In this document: in pieces, positions 54,155-62,981 of the stretch
How positions within the stretch are numbered: position 1 is the first letter of the stretch
Layout: each line of letters opens with the position of its first letter
Assembly (NCBI GenBank): GCA_963676845.2
Contig: CAXXKK010000037.1
Coordinates: 144,430 to 208,429 of the forward strand
DNA length: 64,000 bases
Direction: 5' to 3'
Origin: G963662675 sp963676845
GTDB taxonomy: Bacteria > Bacteroidota > Bacteroidia > Bacteroidales > Prolixibacteraceae
Made by a program: the position numbers and the translations under genes
Notes under the pieces: generated by a model
Database searches by the model: none
Seen by the model: the letters and a program-made list of their open reading frames with translations, nothing else
What the model was told of the DNA's origin: nothing

Positions 54155-56956
54155 ATGGCAAAAAGTAATCCATCCTCTAAGGAAATACATATAAAAGGAG
54201 CCAGGGTTCACAACCTGAAAAACATTGATATTAAAATTCCACGGAATAAATTCCTTGTAATTACGGGACTTTCAGGCTCAGGGAAATCATCTTTAGCCTT
54301 TGACACTTTATATGCTGAAGGTCAAAGACGTTACGTTGAAAGCTTATCTTCCTATGCCCGCCAGTTTTTGGGAAGAATAAACAAACCAGAAGTTGATTTT
54401 ATTAAAGGAATACCGCCTGCCATAGCTATTGAGCAAAAGGTAAACACCAGAAATCCGCGATCTACAGTTGGAACATCAACCGAAATTTATGATTATATAA
54501 AATTATTATATGCCAGAATCGGCAAAACTATATCACCTGTATCAGGCAACGAAGTAAAACGTCACCAGGTTGAAGATGTCGTAAATTACATTAGTTCTTT
54601 CCCGGACGACACACGTGTGTTAATATGTTCTCCTTTACGCCCCAGAAATGGAAGATCCATACCGGAAGAAGCAGAGTTACTACTACAACAAGGTTTTTCA
54701 CGAATTGAAACGTCCAATGGGATCGAACGCATAGATGAACTTCTAAAGCAAACAGAAAAAGATTTCTGCTCCGGATCATGCAACCTAATTATTGACAGGT
54801 TACAGGCGTCCAGTGAAGAAGACAACATCAGCCGAATGGCAGATTCCGTACAAACAGCTTTTTTTGAAGGGCATGGAGAATGTCTTGTCAAAATATATAA
54901 GGGAGATGAAGTACTGGAAGAAAAGTTTTCGAATCTTTTTGAAGCCGATGGCATTGAGTTCACCGAGCCCAGCGAGCACATGTTTAGTTTTAATAACCCG
55001 GTAGGAGCCTGTCCAACTTGTGAGGGATACGGCAAAGTGATTGGCATCGATGAAGATCTGGTTATTCCCAATAAATCCCTTTCGATTTACCAGGATGCTG
55101 TAGCCTGCTGGAAAGGCGAAAGCATGAAAAAGTGGAAAGAAAAATTGATTGCTCGTGCATCAGAATCAAACCTTCCGATCCATAAGCCCTATTTTGAATT
55201 AAGTAAGGAGCAAAAAGATTTGCTATGGAAAGGTAATCGGCAGTTTAAAGGAATAAACAGTTTCTTTAAAATGCTGGAAGAAAAAAGCTATAAAATTCAA
55301 TACCGGGTAATGATGTCACGTTACCGGGGAAAAACAACCTGTTATGATTGTAATGGAACCCGACTAAAAAAAGAAGCAGGTTATGTGAAAGTCGCCGGAA
55401 CTTCCATACAGGAACTGGTTTTAATGCCAATTCACAAACTTCAATCTTTCTTTCAAAATATTCAATTGAACGAACACGAAACTGCCATCGCAAAACGAAT
55501 CCTTATTGAGATTAAGAACAGACTTACATTTTTATGTGATGTTGGCTTAGGATACCTTACCTTAAACCGATTATCCTCTACCCTATCCGGAGGAGAATCA
55601 CAACGCATAAACCTGGCAACATCTTTAGGATCGAGTTTGGTTGGCTCTCTTTATATATTAGACGAACCAAGCATTGGGCTGCACCCCAAAGACACAGAAC
55701 GTCTTATTAATGTCTTGCGAAAGCTGCAAAATATTGGGAATACCGTGTTGGTTGTAGAACATGATGAAGAAATTATTTGTGCAGCTGACGAGATTATAGA
55801 TATTGGTCCAAAAGCAGGAATGCATGGAGGAGAATTAATTTTCCAGGGAAACCATACTGAGTTACCAAGGGCAAAAGGTAGTTTAACTGCAGATTATTTA
55901 AATGGCACCTTATCCATTAACATTCCCAAAGTAAGACGAAAATGGAATGACTATATAGAAATCATAGGAGCACGTGAGAACAATCTGAAAAATATCAATG
56001 CAAAATTCCCTTTAAATACTTTAACTGTTGTTACTGGTGTTAGTGGATCAGGGAAATCGACACTTGTAAGTAAAATCCTTTACCCGGGAATTGCCAAAAT
56101 GTTTGGAACCTATGGTGAGAAAACCGGGCAACATGACCTCATTAAAGGAGATATAAAACGCATACATGCCATTGAATTTGTAGATCAAAACCCAATCGGG
56201 AAATCATCACGCTCCAACCCGGTAACTTACTTAAAAGCATACGACGAAATACGTAAGTTATTTGCCGGATTGCAAGCTTCGAAGCAACAAGGTTTTAAAC
56301 CTGCTCATTTCTCGTTTAATGTTGATGGCGGCCGTTGTGAAGAATGCCAGGGGGAAGGAGAAATTAGTGTTGAAATGCAGTTCATGGCAGACGTTCACCT
56401 TGTTTGTGAAAGCTGTAAAGGAAAACGATTTAAAGATGACATCCTGGAGGTAACACACAAAGGCAAAAATATTTTCGATATTCTGGAGATGACAGTAAAC
56501 CAGGCAATCGAATTTTTCGCAAACGGAAAAAGCAGCACTGAAAAGAAAATTGCCAAAAAGCTTCAGCCATTGCAAGATGTTGGGCTAGGCTATATAAAAC
56601 TGGGACAAAGTTCTTCCACTTTATCGGGAGGTGAAAGTCAGCGAGTAAAGCTGGCAGCATTCCTGTCTAAGGAGAAAGACTCCCCTACCCTTTTCATTTT
56701 TGATGAACCCACAACTGGTCTGCATTTTCATGACATCAAAAAACTGCTTGATTCGTTCAACGCACTTATTTCCCGTGGTCACAGCATCATTATCATTGAA
56801 CACAATCTGGATGTGATAAAATCAGCCGATTGGATTATCGATCTGGGACCAGAAGGAGGAGAAAAGGGAGGCAACATTGTTTTTGAAGGAACACCTGAAG
56901 AATTGATAAAAGTAACGAACTCATTTACAGGAGAAGCTTTAGCTTTTAAACTCTAA
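54155..56956 (+). CDS. uvrA: Excinuclease ABC subunit A
   Basis: 933-residue damage-recognition ATPase of nucleotide excision repair. Two ABC modules: Walker A GLSGSGKSSLAFDTL and GVSGSGKSTLVSK, signatures LSGGESQRINLA and LSGGESQRVKLA, and Walker B LYILDEPSIGLH and FIFDEPTTGLH. Zinc-binding pairs CPTCEGYG, CYDCNGT and CEECQGEGE...CESCKGKRF are all present. Normal length; no truncation. Confidence 0.97.
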   Translation: MAKSNPSSKEIHIKGARVHNLKNIDIKIPRNKFLVITGLSGSGKSSLAFDTLYAEGQRRYVESLSSYARQFLGRINKPEVDFIKGIPPAIAIEQKVNTRNPRSTVGTSTEIYDYIKLLYARIGKTISPVSGNEVKRHQVEDVVNYISSFPDDTRVLICSPLRPRNGRSIPEEAELLLQQGFSRIETSNGIERIDELLKQTEKDFCSGSCNLIIDRLQASSEEDNISRMADSVQTAFFEGHGECLVKIYKGDEVLEEKFSNLFEADGIEFTEPSEHMFSFNNPVGACPTCEGYGKVIGIDEDLVIPNKSLSIYQDAVACWKGESMKKWKEKLIARASESNLPIHKPYFELSKEQKDLLWKGNRQFKGINSFFKMLEEKSYKIQYRVMMSRYRGKTTCYDCNGTRLKKEAGYVKVAGTSIQELVLMPIHKLQSFFQNIQLNEHETAIAKRILIEIKNRLTFLCDVGLGYLTLNRLSSTLSGGESQRINLATSLGSSLVGSLYILDEPSIGLHPKDTERLINVLRKLQNIGNTVLVVEHDEEIICAADEIIDIGPKAGMHGGELIFQGNHTELPRAKGSLTADYLNGTLSINIPKVRRKWNDYIEIIGARENNLKNINAKFPLNTLTVVTGVSGSGKSTLVSKILYPGIAKMFGTYGEKTGQHDLIKGDIKRIHAIEFVDQNPIGKSSRSNPVTYLKAYDEIRKLFAGLQASKQQGFKPAHFSFNVDGGRCEECQGEGEISVEMQFMADVHLVCESCKGKRFKDDILEVTHKGKNIFDILEMTVNQAIEFFANGKSSTEKKIAKKLQPLQDVGLGYIKLGQSSSTLSGGESQRVKLAAFLSKEKDSPTLFIFDEPTTGLHFHDIKKLLDSFNALISRGHSIIIIEHNLDVIKSADWIIDLGPEGGEKGGNIVFEGTPEELIKVTNSFTGEALAFKL

Positions 56957-57011
56957 AACCTTCTTTACAACATGACGGTTGTTATTCCCTAGAAATATGA
57001 CCGTAAAATAG

Positions 57012-57019
57012 TATCTTTG
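57012..57019 (+). promoter_or_regulatory. -7 box upstream of the 594-residue protein gene
   Basis: Perfect TATCTTTG at 57012-57019. It implies a leader of about 90 bases before the ATG at 57116. No -33 partner at the usual spacing. Confidence 0.5.
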
Positions 57020-57115
57020 CGGCAATTAGAAATGGGAAAGACAGAATGAAAGGCTGAAAAAGGGAATGATAATTTGACCTACCTTCTCCTCTGCTTTTAT
57101 AAAATATATTGAATA

Positions 57116-58900
57116 ATGAACTTTAACCAACATACGTTCCATATTCCTGTCATGGGATTGGGTTACACTGTTGATACGCCTGTAAAAGTTGCTCACCTTG
57201 GTATTTCATCTGTAATATCAATTGTAGATGATTTTTTGATGGAAAAGATGCGTGAATTTTACAGTACCAAATTTGATCTTCCATTTAAAGGAATATCTAC
57301 TAAAGTCGAAGATTTCAGGGCTAAACGGATTACTGCCTACCTCAATTTAATTGATAAAATTGTAGCAGAAAAATACAACGAACTGATTGAAGACTTTCAG
57401 AAAAAAGAAAGTGAACTGGAAAAGTATTTTGAGATGCTACCTAATCCAAAATCTCTTCGTGAAAAGTTCACTCATCTTATTGAAAACACAAGCATAAATG
57501 ATGTAAAAAGCTGGTTACGTTCAACACTTACGCCCGGCGATATCGACGTAAACATCATGACCAAGCTGGACAAGGTGAATTATGATGAGAACAAAGAAGC
57601 ACTTCCTTCCGAGTACAATGATGCTCACGCTGCATTACGAGGTTTTGCAAACAGCACATTGTCATCATCGTTAGTTCTTTCTGCCGGAATGAACCCCAGA
57701 CTTTACAGTTATATTGAAAATTTTGAAGATTTCTATCCTGACGGCAACGGGGAATTGAAGAAAAAAATCACGCTTAAAGTGAGTGATTTCCGTTCCGCTC
57801 TAATTCAGGGTCGTTTCCTTGCAAAAAAAGGTATTTGGGTTTCAGAATATCGTGTTGAATCAGGGTTAAATTGCGGTGGGCATGCTTTTGCAACCCAAGG
57901 TTATTTATTGGGACCTATTCTTGACGAATTCAAGGAAAAACGCCAGCAACTTATAGATCAAACTTTTGCAGTACTTCAAAAAGGGTTGGAAGAAAAAGGC
58001 AAATCTCCCTTAGACGAAGCTCCTGAGATTAAAATTACGGCACAGGGTGGTGTTGGGACTCATGAAGAGCATGAATTTCTACTGGATGAGTACAATCTGG
58101 ACAAAATTGGCTGGGGAAGCCCGTTTATGCTAACTCCCGAAGTTTGTAATATTGACGATGAAAGTCTGAATCTGCTTAAAAATGCGGGAGAAGAAGACGT
58201 TTACTTAAGTGATGCTTCTCCTCTTGGAGTACACTTTAATAATGTACGAGGAAGCAGCCAGCAAACTCAGATTAAAGAATACCTCAAAGAAGGGAAAACA
58301 GGTTTCCCTTGTACAAAGCGATACCTTGTTTTTAACACAGAATATACAGATCGTCCTATTTGTACAGCCTCACGCCAATATCTGAAAAAGAAAATTGCAG
58401 AGGTGAAAGCTCTTGGACTTTCAGAAGAAGAAGAACAAAAGAAAATTGACTTTCTTACACAAAAAGAATGTTTGTGTGAAGGACTTACAAACTCCACATA
58501 TCTGGTAAACGGAATTAAGCCTGACTTTGAACGGTCGAGTGTTAGTATTTGCCCCGGTCCAAATGTAGCTTACTTCAATAAAATCACTTCGTTGCAAGAA
58601 ATGACAGACCACATCTATGGAAGAGCAGACCTTCTGAAAGGTGTTAAGCGTCCAAATCTTTTTCTGAAAGAACTTAAGATGTATGTGGATTATCTTGAAA
58701 ACAAGTTGGAAGAACTAAAAGGATCCGACGATAAAAAACAGTTTTCATACTATAAAAGCTTCCGCAAAAATATGGAAGACGGAATTTCATATTATCATGG
58801 TCTTTTTCAAAAGTATGAAGACAAGCTTTCGGAAATGAAAAAAGATATTTACGTAGAATTGAATAATTTCAGTAAGAAACTGGAAAGCTTTAAGATATAG
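57116..58900 (+). CDS. Unrecognised 594-residue protein, possibly a TIM-barrel oxidoreductase
   Basis: I do not recognise a named family. The start (FHIPVMGLGYTVDTPVKVAHLGISSVISI, in parts) resembles the first strand-loop of FMN-binding barrels such as nitronate monooxygenase/FabK. Other Gly-rich, conserved-looking motifs are SGLNCGGHAFATQGYLLGP, ITAQGGVGTHEEHEF, IGWGSPFMLTPE and LSDASPLGVHFNNVRG. Cys residues occur in LNCGGH, GFPCTKR, RPICTAS, KECLCEG and VSICPGP, enough for a metal or iron-sulphur site. No signal peptide or membrane segment: cytosolic. Charged helices (KKIAEVKALGLSEEEEQKK) make up the end. Stands alone with its own promoter and terminator. Confidence 0.75.
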   Translation: MNFNQHTFHIPVMGLGYTVDTPVKVAHLGISSVISIVDDFLMEKMREFYSTKFDLPFKGISTKVEDFRAKRITAYLNLIDKIVAEKYNELIEDFQKKESELEKYFEMLPNPKSLREKFTHLIENTSINDVKSWLRSTLTPGDIDVNIMTKLDKVNYDENKEALPSEYNDAHAALRGFANSTLSSSLVLSAGMNPRLYSYIENFEDFYPDGNGELKKKITLKVSDFRSALIQGRFLAKKGIWVSEYRVESGLNCGGHAFATQGYLLGPILDEFKEKRQQLIDQTFAVLQKGLEEKGKSPLDEAPEIKITAQGGVGTHEEHEFLLDEYNLDKIGWGSPFMLTPEVCNIDDESLNLLKNAGEEDVYLSDASPLGVHFNNVRGSSQQTQIKEYLKEGKTGFPCTKRYLVFNTEYTDRPICTASRQYLKKKIAEVKALGLSEEEEQKKIDFLTQKECLCEGLTNSTYLVNGIKPDFERSSVSICPGPNVAYFNKITSLQEMTDHIYGRADLLKGVKRPNLFLKELKMYVDYLENKLEELKGSDDKKQFSYYKSFRKNMEDGISYYHGLFQKYEDKLSEMKKDIYVELNNFSKKLESFKI

Positions 58901-58963
58901 AAAATTCATAAGTTTACGAGTACATAAGCAACTCTGCATAATCTCGTAAGATAAATAATATTG

Positions 58964-58996
58964 AAAGTCATCCTGAAATTGTTTCGGGATGACTTT
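58964..58996 (+). terminator. Terminator after the 594-residue protein gene
   Basis: 15-bp stem AAAGTCATCCTGAAA / TTTCGGGATGACTTT with one G-T pair, 3-base loop and T-rich end, 63 bases past the stop. Confidence 0.82.
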
Positions 58997-59817
58997 TATT
59001 TTTACTGAGAATTGCTTCCGATATTTCGGATCACTTAATAATTGTGGTGGATTCTTCATATTTAGTGAAAAATCAGCATTGCAGAAATCTTTAACTTTTG
59101 TCTTTCCAGATCGGATTTCATTTTTCTCCTTAAATGAGAAAAACCCTGCCTATCGGCAGGCAGGGAAACAAAAAGAATCAAGTCAAAGTCATCCTTCAAC
59201 CCGCGTCATGATTTTTTCTTTCTGGCGCACATCCCGGAATCCCCGCAAAAAATCATTCCCGCCAACGTCGGCCCGGGCTACTTTGACTGGCCTACCCTGC
59301 ATTTCACCTAAAGGTGAAGTTGGGGACTTTATAAATTTAAACTTTTGCTATTTCCTAAGATTATTAATTTTTCAGGTTCACTCCTTAACTTTTATTATCT
59401 TTTTGATCCTATATAGTCTCTAAGTGGATCGGCCTACTTTTTATCCAGCCCTGATTCAAAACAAAACCTTAGAGAAAAGGAGAAGTTCCGAGTGTGCGAG
59501 GAAATCACTCCTTTGAACTTAGGTTTTGTGAAGAAGAAGGGTGCAGATAAAAATAAGCCTAGACTTTTTTTTCCTGGTTTTTGTGTCATGACAAAAATCA
59601 GGTCCCGTCCAGAAGGACAAAAGTTTCAAGTAATCACTAAGCTTGAAATTCATTTAATAAGTATCAAGCAAATCTGGATTTCCAACTTAGAAATAGATTC
59701 AATTTTATCCATCAACAAGAATTCTGAACTGATCTTTTTCACACCCACAAAAACAGTCACACAAACAACTACATATAAGTTAGTTACACACACATCCTTC
59801 AAAATCATCCCAATAGC
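58997..59817. other. Gene-free, repeat-like region
   Basis: Over 800 bases without a credible gene. It includes a GC-rich palindrome (59144-59165), a locally GC-rich section around 59215-59330 unlike its AT-rich surroundings, a broken long hairpin (AAAACCT...AAAGGAG around 59461-59540 pairing with CTCCTTT...AGGTTTT), and a stem CCTGGTTTTTGT / ACAAAAATCAGG (59573-59602). Frames of 119-144 residues exist but look like chance. It may be the remains of a dispersed non-coding repeat. Confidence 0.5.
59144..59165. repeat. REP-like GC palindrome
   Basis: CCCTGCC tatcggca GGCAGGG: 7-bp perfect outer arms, with an alternative fold of CCTGCC-tatc-GGCAGG. Translated it gives PAYRQAG, a string familiar from false ORFs in Bacteroidota, which suggests a dispersed repeat. 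Confidence 0.6.
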
Positions 59818-59873
59818 AACTGATTTTTCAGTTAATAAACTGGTCGTTTAGTTTGAAAACTGATAAAACAGTT
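59818..59873 (+). promoter_or_regulatory. Likely BlaI-type operators upstream of the blaI-M56 operon
   Basis: Two identical dyads AACTG-N6-CAGTT at 59818-59833 and 59858-59873, with centres exactly 40 bp apart; a CAGTT-N4-AACTG pair (59829-59842) bridges them. The second dyad fills the spacer of the promoter, so bound repressor would block transcription of its own gene. Confidence 0.65.
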
Positions 59874-59882
59874 ATATATTTG
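59852..59882 (+). promoter_or_regulatory. Promoter of the blaI-M56 operon
   Basis: TTTG at 59852-59855, 19-base spacer, and perfect TATATTTG at 59875-59882, 17 bases before the blaI start codon. Overlaps the second operator dyad. Confidence 0.75.
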
Positions 59883-59899
59883 AACAAAATTATTCTACC

Positions 59900-60259
59900 A
59901 TGATCAAACTTACACGCAAAGAAGAAGAACTAATGAAGATACTATGGAGTAAGAAGAAAGCTTTTGTGAAAGATATTGTTTCTGAATATCCTGAACCAAA
60001 GCCACATTACAACACGATTTCGTCCTTAGTCCGATTACTTCAGGAAAAAGAATTCATTGGGTACACGCAATACGGTAACACCTATGAATATTACCCTTTA
60101 ATATCCAAAGAACAGTATCGAAAAAGCTTTATGGGACAAATCATCAAAGATTATTTCGACAATTCGTACTCCAATGCAGTTGCCTTTTTTGTAAAAGAAA
60201 AAGGATTGAATAAAGATGAATTGAAAGAGCTTATGGATCTTATCAACAAGGAGGATTAA
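59900..60259 (+). CDS. BlaI/MecI/CopY-family repressor
   Basis: 119 residues. N-terminal winged helix (LTRKEEELMKILWSKKKAFVKDIVSEYP with recognition helix YNTISSLVRLLQEK, in parts), then a dimerisation helix region. These repressors are inactivated by the partner M56 metallopeptidase. Here the partner starts right after the stop, with no gap, so they are translationally linked. The two operator dyads upstream fit autoregulation. In Bacteroidota such pairs more often sense envelope state than beta-lactam drugs; no beta-lactamase gene adjoins. Confidence 0.92.
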   Translation: MIKLTRKEEELMKILWSKKKAFVKDIVSEYPEPKPHYNTISSLVRLLQEKEFIGYTQYGNTYEYYPLISKEQYRKSFMGQIIKDYFDNSYSNAVAFFVKEKGLNKDELKELMDLINKED

Positions 60260-61598
60260 ATGGAAGCATTCATAACTTATTTAATAAAATCATCTATTGG
60301 AGTCGCGGTATTTTATATTGCTTACTATCTTCTTTTTCAGAAAAGTAAAAACTTTACGTTCAACCGAATCTTCCTGATTTCGTCCTTTCTCATCAGTTTT
60401 ATTATTCCGGCAATAAAGATTCGCGTAGAGCAAACACTTCAACAAATACAGTTTGGCAACTATGCCTTCAGCACAACAGGCACAGGACAAACAACAGCGG
60501 AAAATTTGCAAAACCTGAATGAATTAAATTATTTGTCGCTGTTATTTTGGGTGCTAATTATTGGAGCTGTTTTCTTCTTAATAAAATTGATTATTGGGAA
60601 TATTCGTGCCTTAACGATCATCCACAAAGGTTCTAAAGCAGTCCATAACAATGTAAGCTACACCATATCCAACGAGAACATTCATCCATTCTCTTATTTT
60701 TCAAAGATCATTATCCCTCATGATCTCACTCAAGATGAATCCTTTGAAATTATACTTAATCACGAATACATGCATGTAAATGAAAAACATACCATCGATG
60801 TTATACTTGCAGAGATCCTATTTCTCTTCCAATGGTTTAATCCGTTTGCCTGGTTATTGAGAGATTCCATAAAATCGAATTTGGAATACCCTCACTGATG
60901 ACAAGGTTGTGCAAAAACATAATCGGAAAAGTTACCAAATGGCCATGGTTAACTTAGCCGATAAAGACGGTATTGCTCCATTTCTTACAGCTTTAAATGG
61001 TTCACAATTAAAAAATCGAATTGTAATGATGAATTCAAATCAAAAAAACAAAAAACAAATAATCAGAAAATTACTACTAGTTCCTGTACTTACAGTCCTT
61101 ATTGTCTCTTTATCGAATAAAGAATACAAAGCCTCGGCACAAGAACCCGATGCATTCAAAATAAATGGGAAAGTTACTTCGGTAGAAACCGGGGAAGCCA
61201 TTCCTGGTGCCTCGGTAATAATTGCAAACACAACAACTGGTACATTAACTGATATGGATGGCAACTTCACCCTTCAAGGAATTAACGAAGACGATGAATT
61301 AAGTATTGTTCATCCTGGATACGAACAGGCAGACATAGCTATCGACGGACAAGAAACAATAGATATTAGCCTAAAAGCACTAAACGACTCACCAACAATT
61401 AGCATTCGGGGCATTGGATCAGTGTCTGAACCATTAATTATAATTGACGGAGAACCTCAAGGAAATATAAAAATTGAAGACATTGACCCTGAAGATATCG
61501 AGAGAATTGATGTTTTAAAAGATGAATCGTCGATAGAATCATATGGAGAAAAAGCTAAAAATGGAGTTATTATAATTACTACAAAAAAGAGTGACTAA
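60260..61598 (+). pseudogene. M56 (BlaR1-like) sensor peptidase with CarboxypepD_reg and TonB-plug tail, one-base frameshift
   Basis: About 445 residues if repaired. Four N-terminal membrane helices, then the zinc-peptidase motif HEYMH (His168, Glu169, His172) in LNHEYMHVNEKHTIDV. The frame is lost at CCC (60889-60891): with CC it reads LEYLTDDKVV, the conserved continuation. A further helix (LLLVPVLTVLIVSL) leads to a periplasmic carboxypeptidase-regulatory-like domain (INGKVTSVETGEAIPGASVII, in parts) and a small TonB-plug-like domain (IIIDGEP...DIERIDVLKD). The plug-like tail on a sensor protein is characteristic of Bacteroidota. Confidence 0.87.
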
Positions 61599-61670
61599 TA
61601 ACAGATAACACTAAAAATATTGCCCACTTCATATTTTTTGACAATTATATTCTATGGTAAGTATTTAATT

Positions 61671-61706
61671 AAAAGACCTTAACCCATTTGGAGATTAAGG
61701 TCTTTT
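61671..61706. terminator. Bidirectional terminator between M56 and yjbQ genes
   Basis: 12-bp perfect stem AAAAGACCTTAA / TTAAGGTCTTTT with a 12-base loop and T run, between convergent genes. Confidence 0.88.
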
Positions 61707-61752
61707 TAAATTTCTACTACATGCGTTTATCCATATTATAAAGAGCCCCAAA

Positions 61753-62163
61753 TTAACTAAGTACTGTTACTACAATTTTTCTTCTGCCTCCGTAATTTCG
61801 AAATTCACAAAGGTAGATTCCCTGCCATGTTCCCAGATTCAACCTGTGGTTTGAGATAGGAATTGTTAGCTCCTGCCCTATTATTGATGATTTTAAATGT
61901 GCTGGCATGTCATCACTTCCCTCAAAAACATGTGTATAAGTTGGATGATTTTCCGGAATTAGCTTATTCATAAAAGACTCAAAATCATCACGCACCGATG
62001 GGTCTGCATTTTCATTCAAAGTAATTCCTGCGGAAGTGTGTTTTATAAGAATATGCACCAATCCTTTTTCGGGCAGATCCGTCAATTCTTGTGCTATATA
62101 ATGAGTTACCAGGTGAAATCCTCGTGAAAACTGTGGCAATGAAAGCTCGTATTGTTGTATCAT
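61753..62163 (-). CDS. yjbQ: YjbQ family protein (secondary thiamine-phosphate synthase-type, UPF0047)
   Basis: 136-residue small barrel-like protein matching UPF0047: KHTSAGITLNENADPSVRDDF, HVFEGSDDMPAHLKSSIIG (in parts), LGTWQGIYLCEFRN. The His and Asp positions of the family's active site are present. Some members make thiamine phosphate from pyrimidine and thiazole units weakly; the main role is uncertain. Stands alone. Confidence 0.92.
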   Translation of the reverse strand: MIQQYELSLPQFSRGFHLVTHYIAQELTDLPEKGLVHILIKHTSAGITLNENADPSVRDDFESFMNKLIPENHPTYTHVFEGSDDMPAHLKSSIIGQELTIPISNHRLNLGTWQGIYLCEFRNYGGRRKIVVTVLS

Positions 62164-62335
62164 AACATGTATGGTTTTTGCTTCTACTTTGTTTGAAACT
62201 CAAATCTACAAAAAGATACCGGATTGTGCTTTTCAACAGTTTTAACCGATTTATTGCTTCAACAGCGGGATTACGAGCAACCAATCTACTTATCATCTCG
62301 TATTTTTCTTTAGTACACTACTAAATTTTACCATT

Positions 62336-62755
62336 ATGAGGAAATATATTTTATCTATTGCATTTACACTAATCTGTGGAGTAATCTTTGGACAAACATT
62401 TAATAAAGGTAACATATTAGGTGTCCATGTTTTTAATGAAATTGAACTTCAACCGGGAGTTACCATGGAACAAGTTGAAGACTTCATTGTAAATAAGTTG
62501 GCCCCAGCCTACAATGAGAGTTTTGACAGCTTAAAAGTTATACCCATCAAAGGTGTAAGAGGAATAAACGAAGGGAATATAGGATTAATATATTTCCTGG
62601 AGTCGGACAATTTGCGAAATAAATATTGGGTTTCTGAAGGTGTGCTTTCTGAAGAAGGAAAGGCTGCCATGGATAAAATACAGGCCCTGCAGGATGAATT
62701 CGCAACCCTTGTTGACCAAATTGGTGATCCTTACACAGATTGGGAAATTAAATAA
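62336..62755 (+). CDS. Small secreted protein
   Basis: 139 residues with a signal peptide (LICGVIFGQ). The mature part (GNILGVHVFNEIELQPGVTMEQVEDFI, in parts) has an alternating strand-helix-strand pattern like a ferredoxin-like alpha/beta fold, with LGVHVFN and IGLIYFLES as core strands. No family recognised; periplasmic role unknown. Two hairpins follow. Confidence 0.65.
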   Translation: MRKYILSIAFTLICGVIFGQTFNKGNILGVHVFNEIELQPGVTMEQVEDFIVNKLAPAYNESFDSLKVIPIKGVRGINEGNIGLIYFLESDNLRNKYWVSEGVLSEEGKAAMDKIQALQDEFATLVDQIGDPYTDWEIK

Positions 62756-62766
62756 GGTTCAGGCTT

Positions 62767-62858
62767 CCCTCCTCCATCTCTTACAGGAGGGCCAGACAGC
62801 TTACAGGTTTTGAAACAGAATATTACCACAATATGGAGTGATTCTGTTTTCAAAACCT
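62767..62858 (+). terminator. Two consecutive stem-loops after the secreted-protein gene
   Basis: CCCTCCT / AGGAGGG (62767-62791) followed by a 17-bp stem AGGTTTTGAAACAGAAT with ATTCTGTTTTCAAAACCT (62805-62858, one bulged base), then a T run. The second is the likely terminator. Confidence 0.75.
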
Positions 62859-62981
62859 TATTTTTTTCTAAGCTATATTCCTTCAAATTTTACAGGAATA
62901 AAAAAATATTGACAAAGTACAACAAGTCCACACACACCACCGTTTAAACTTCAGGTAATCAACAATCTGAAAAAATAAGCA

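Noticed and set aside
58989..59423. 144-residue frame after the 594-residue protein gene
   Set aside because: It begins inside a terminator, runs through a REP-like palindrome (giving PAYRQAG), and shows no domain or signal pattern. Considered a chance frame in non-coding repeat-like DNA.
59492..59851. 119-residue frame before blaI
   Set aside because: It covers hairpins, a T run and one BlaI-type dyad, has biased low-complexity text (TKTVTQTTTYKLVTHTS), and conflicts with the promoter. Not supported as a gene.
59900..61598. Beta-lactam resistance operon
   Set aside because: The BlaI/M56 pair resembles blaI-blaR1, but no beta-lactamase or PBP2a gene is next to it and the sensor has a TonB-plug tail instead of a penicillin-binding sensor domain.
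62012..62296. 94-residue minus-strand frame upstream of and overlapping yjbQ
   Set aside because: It overlaps the yjbQ start in another frame and has no recognisable fold.
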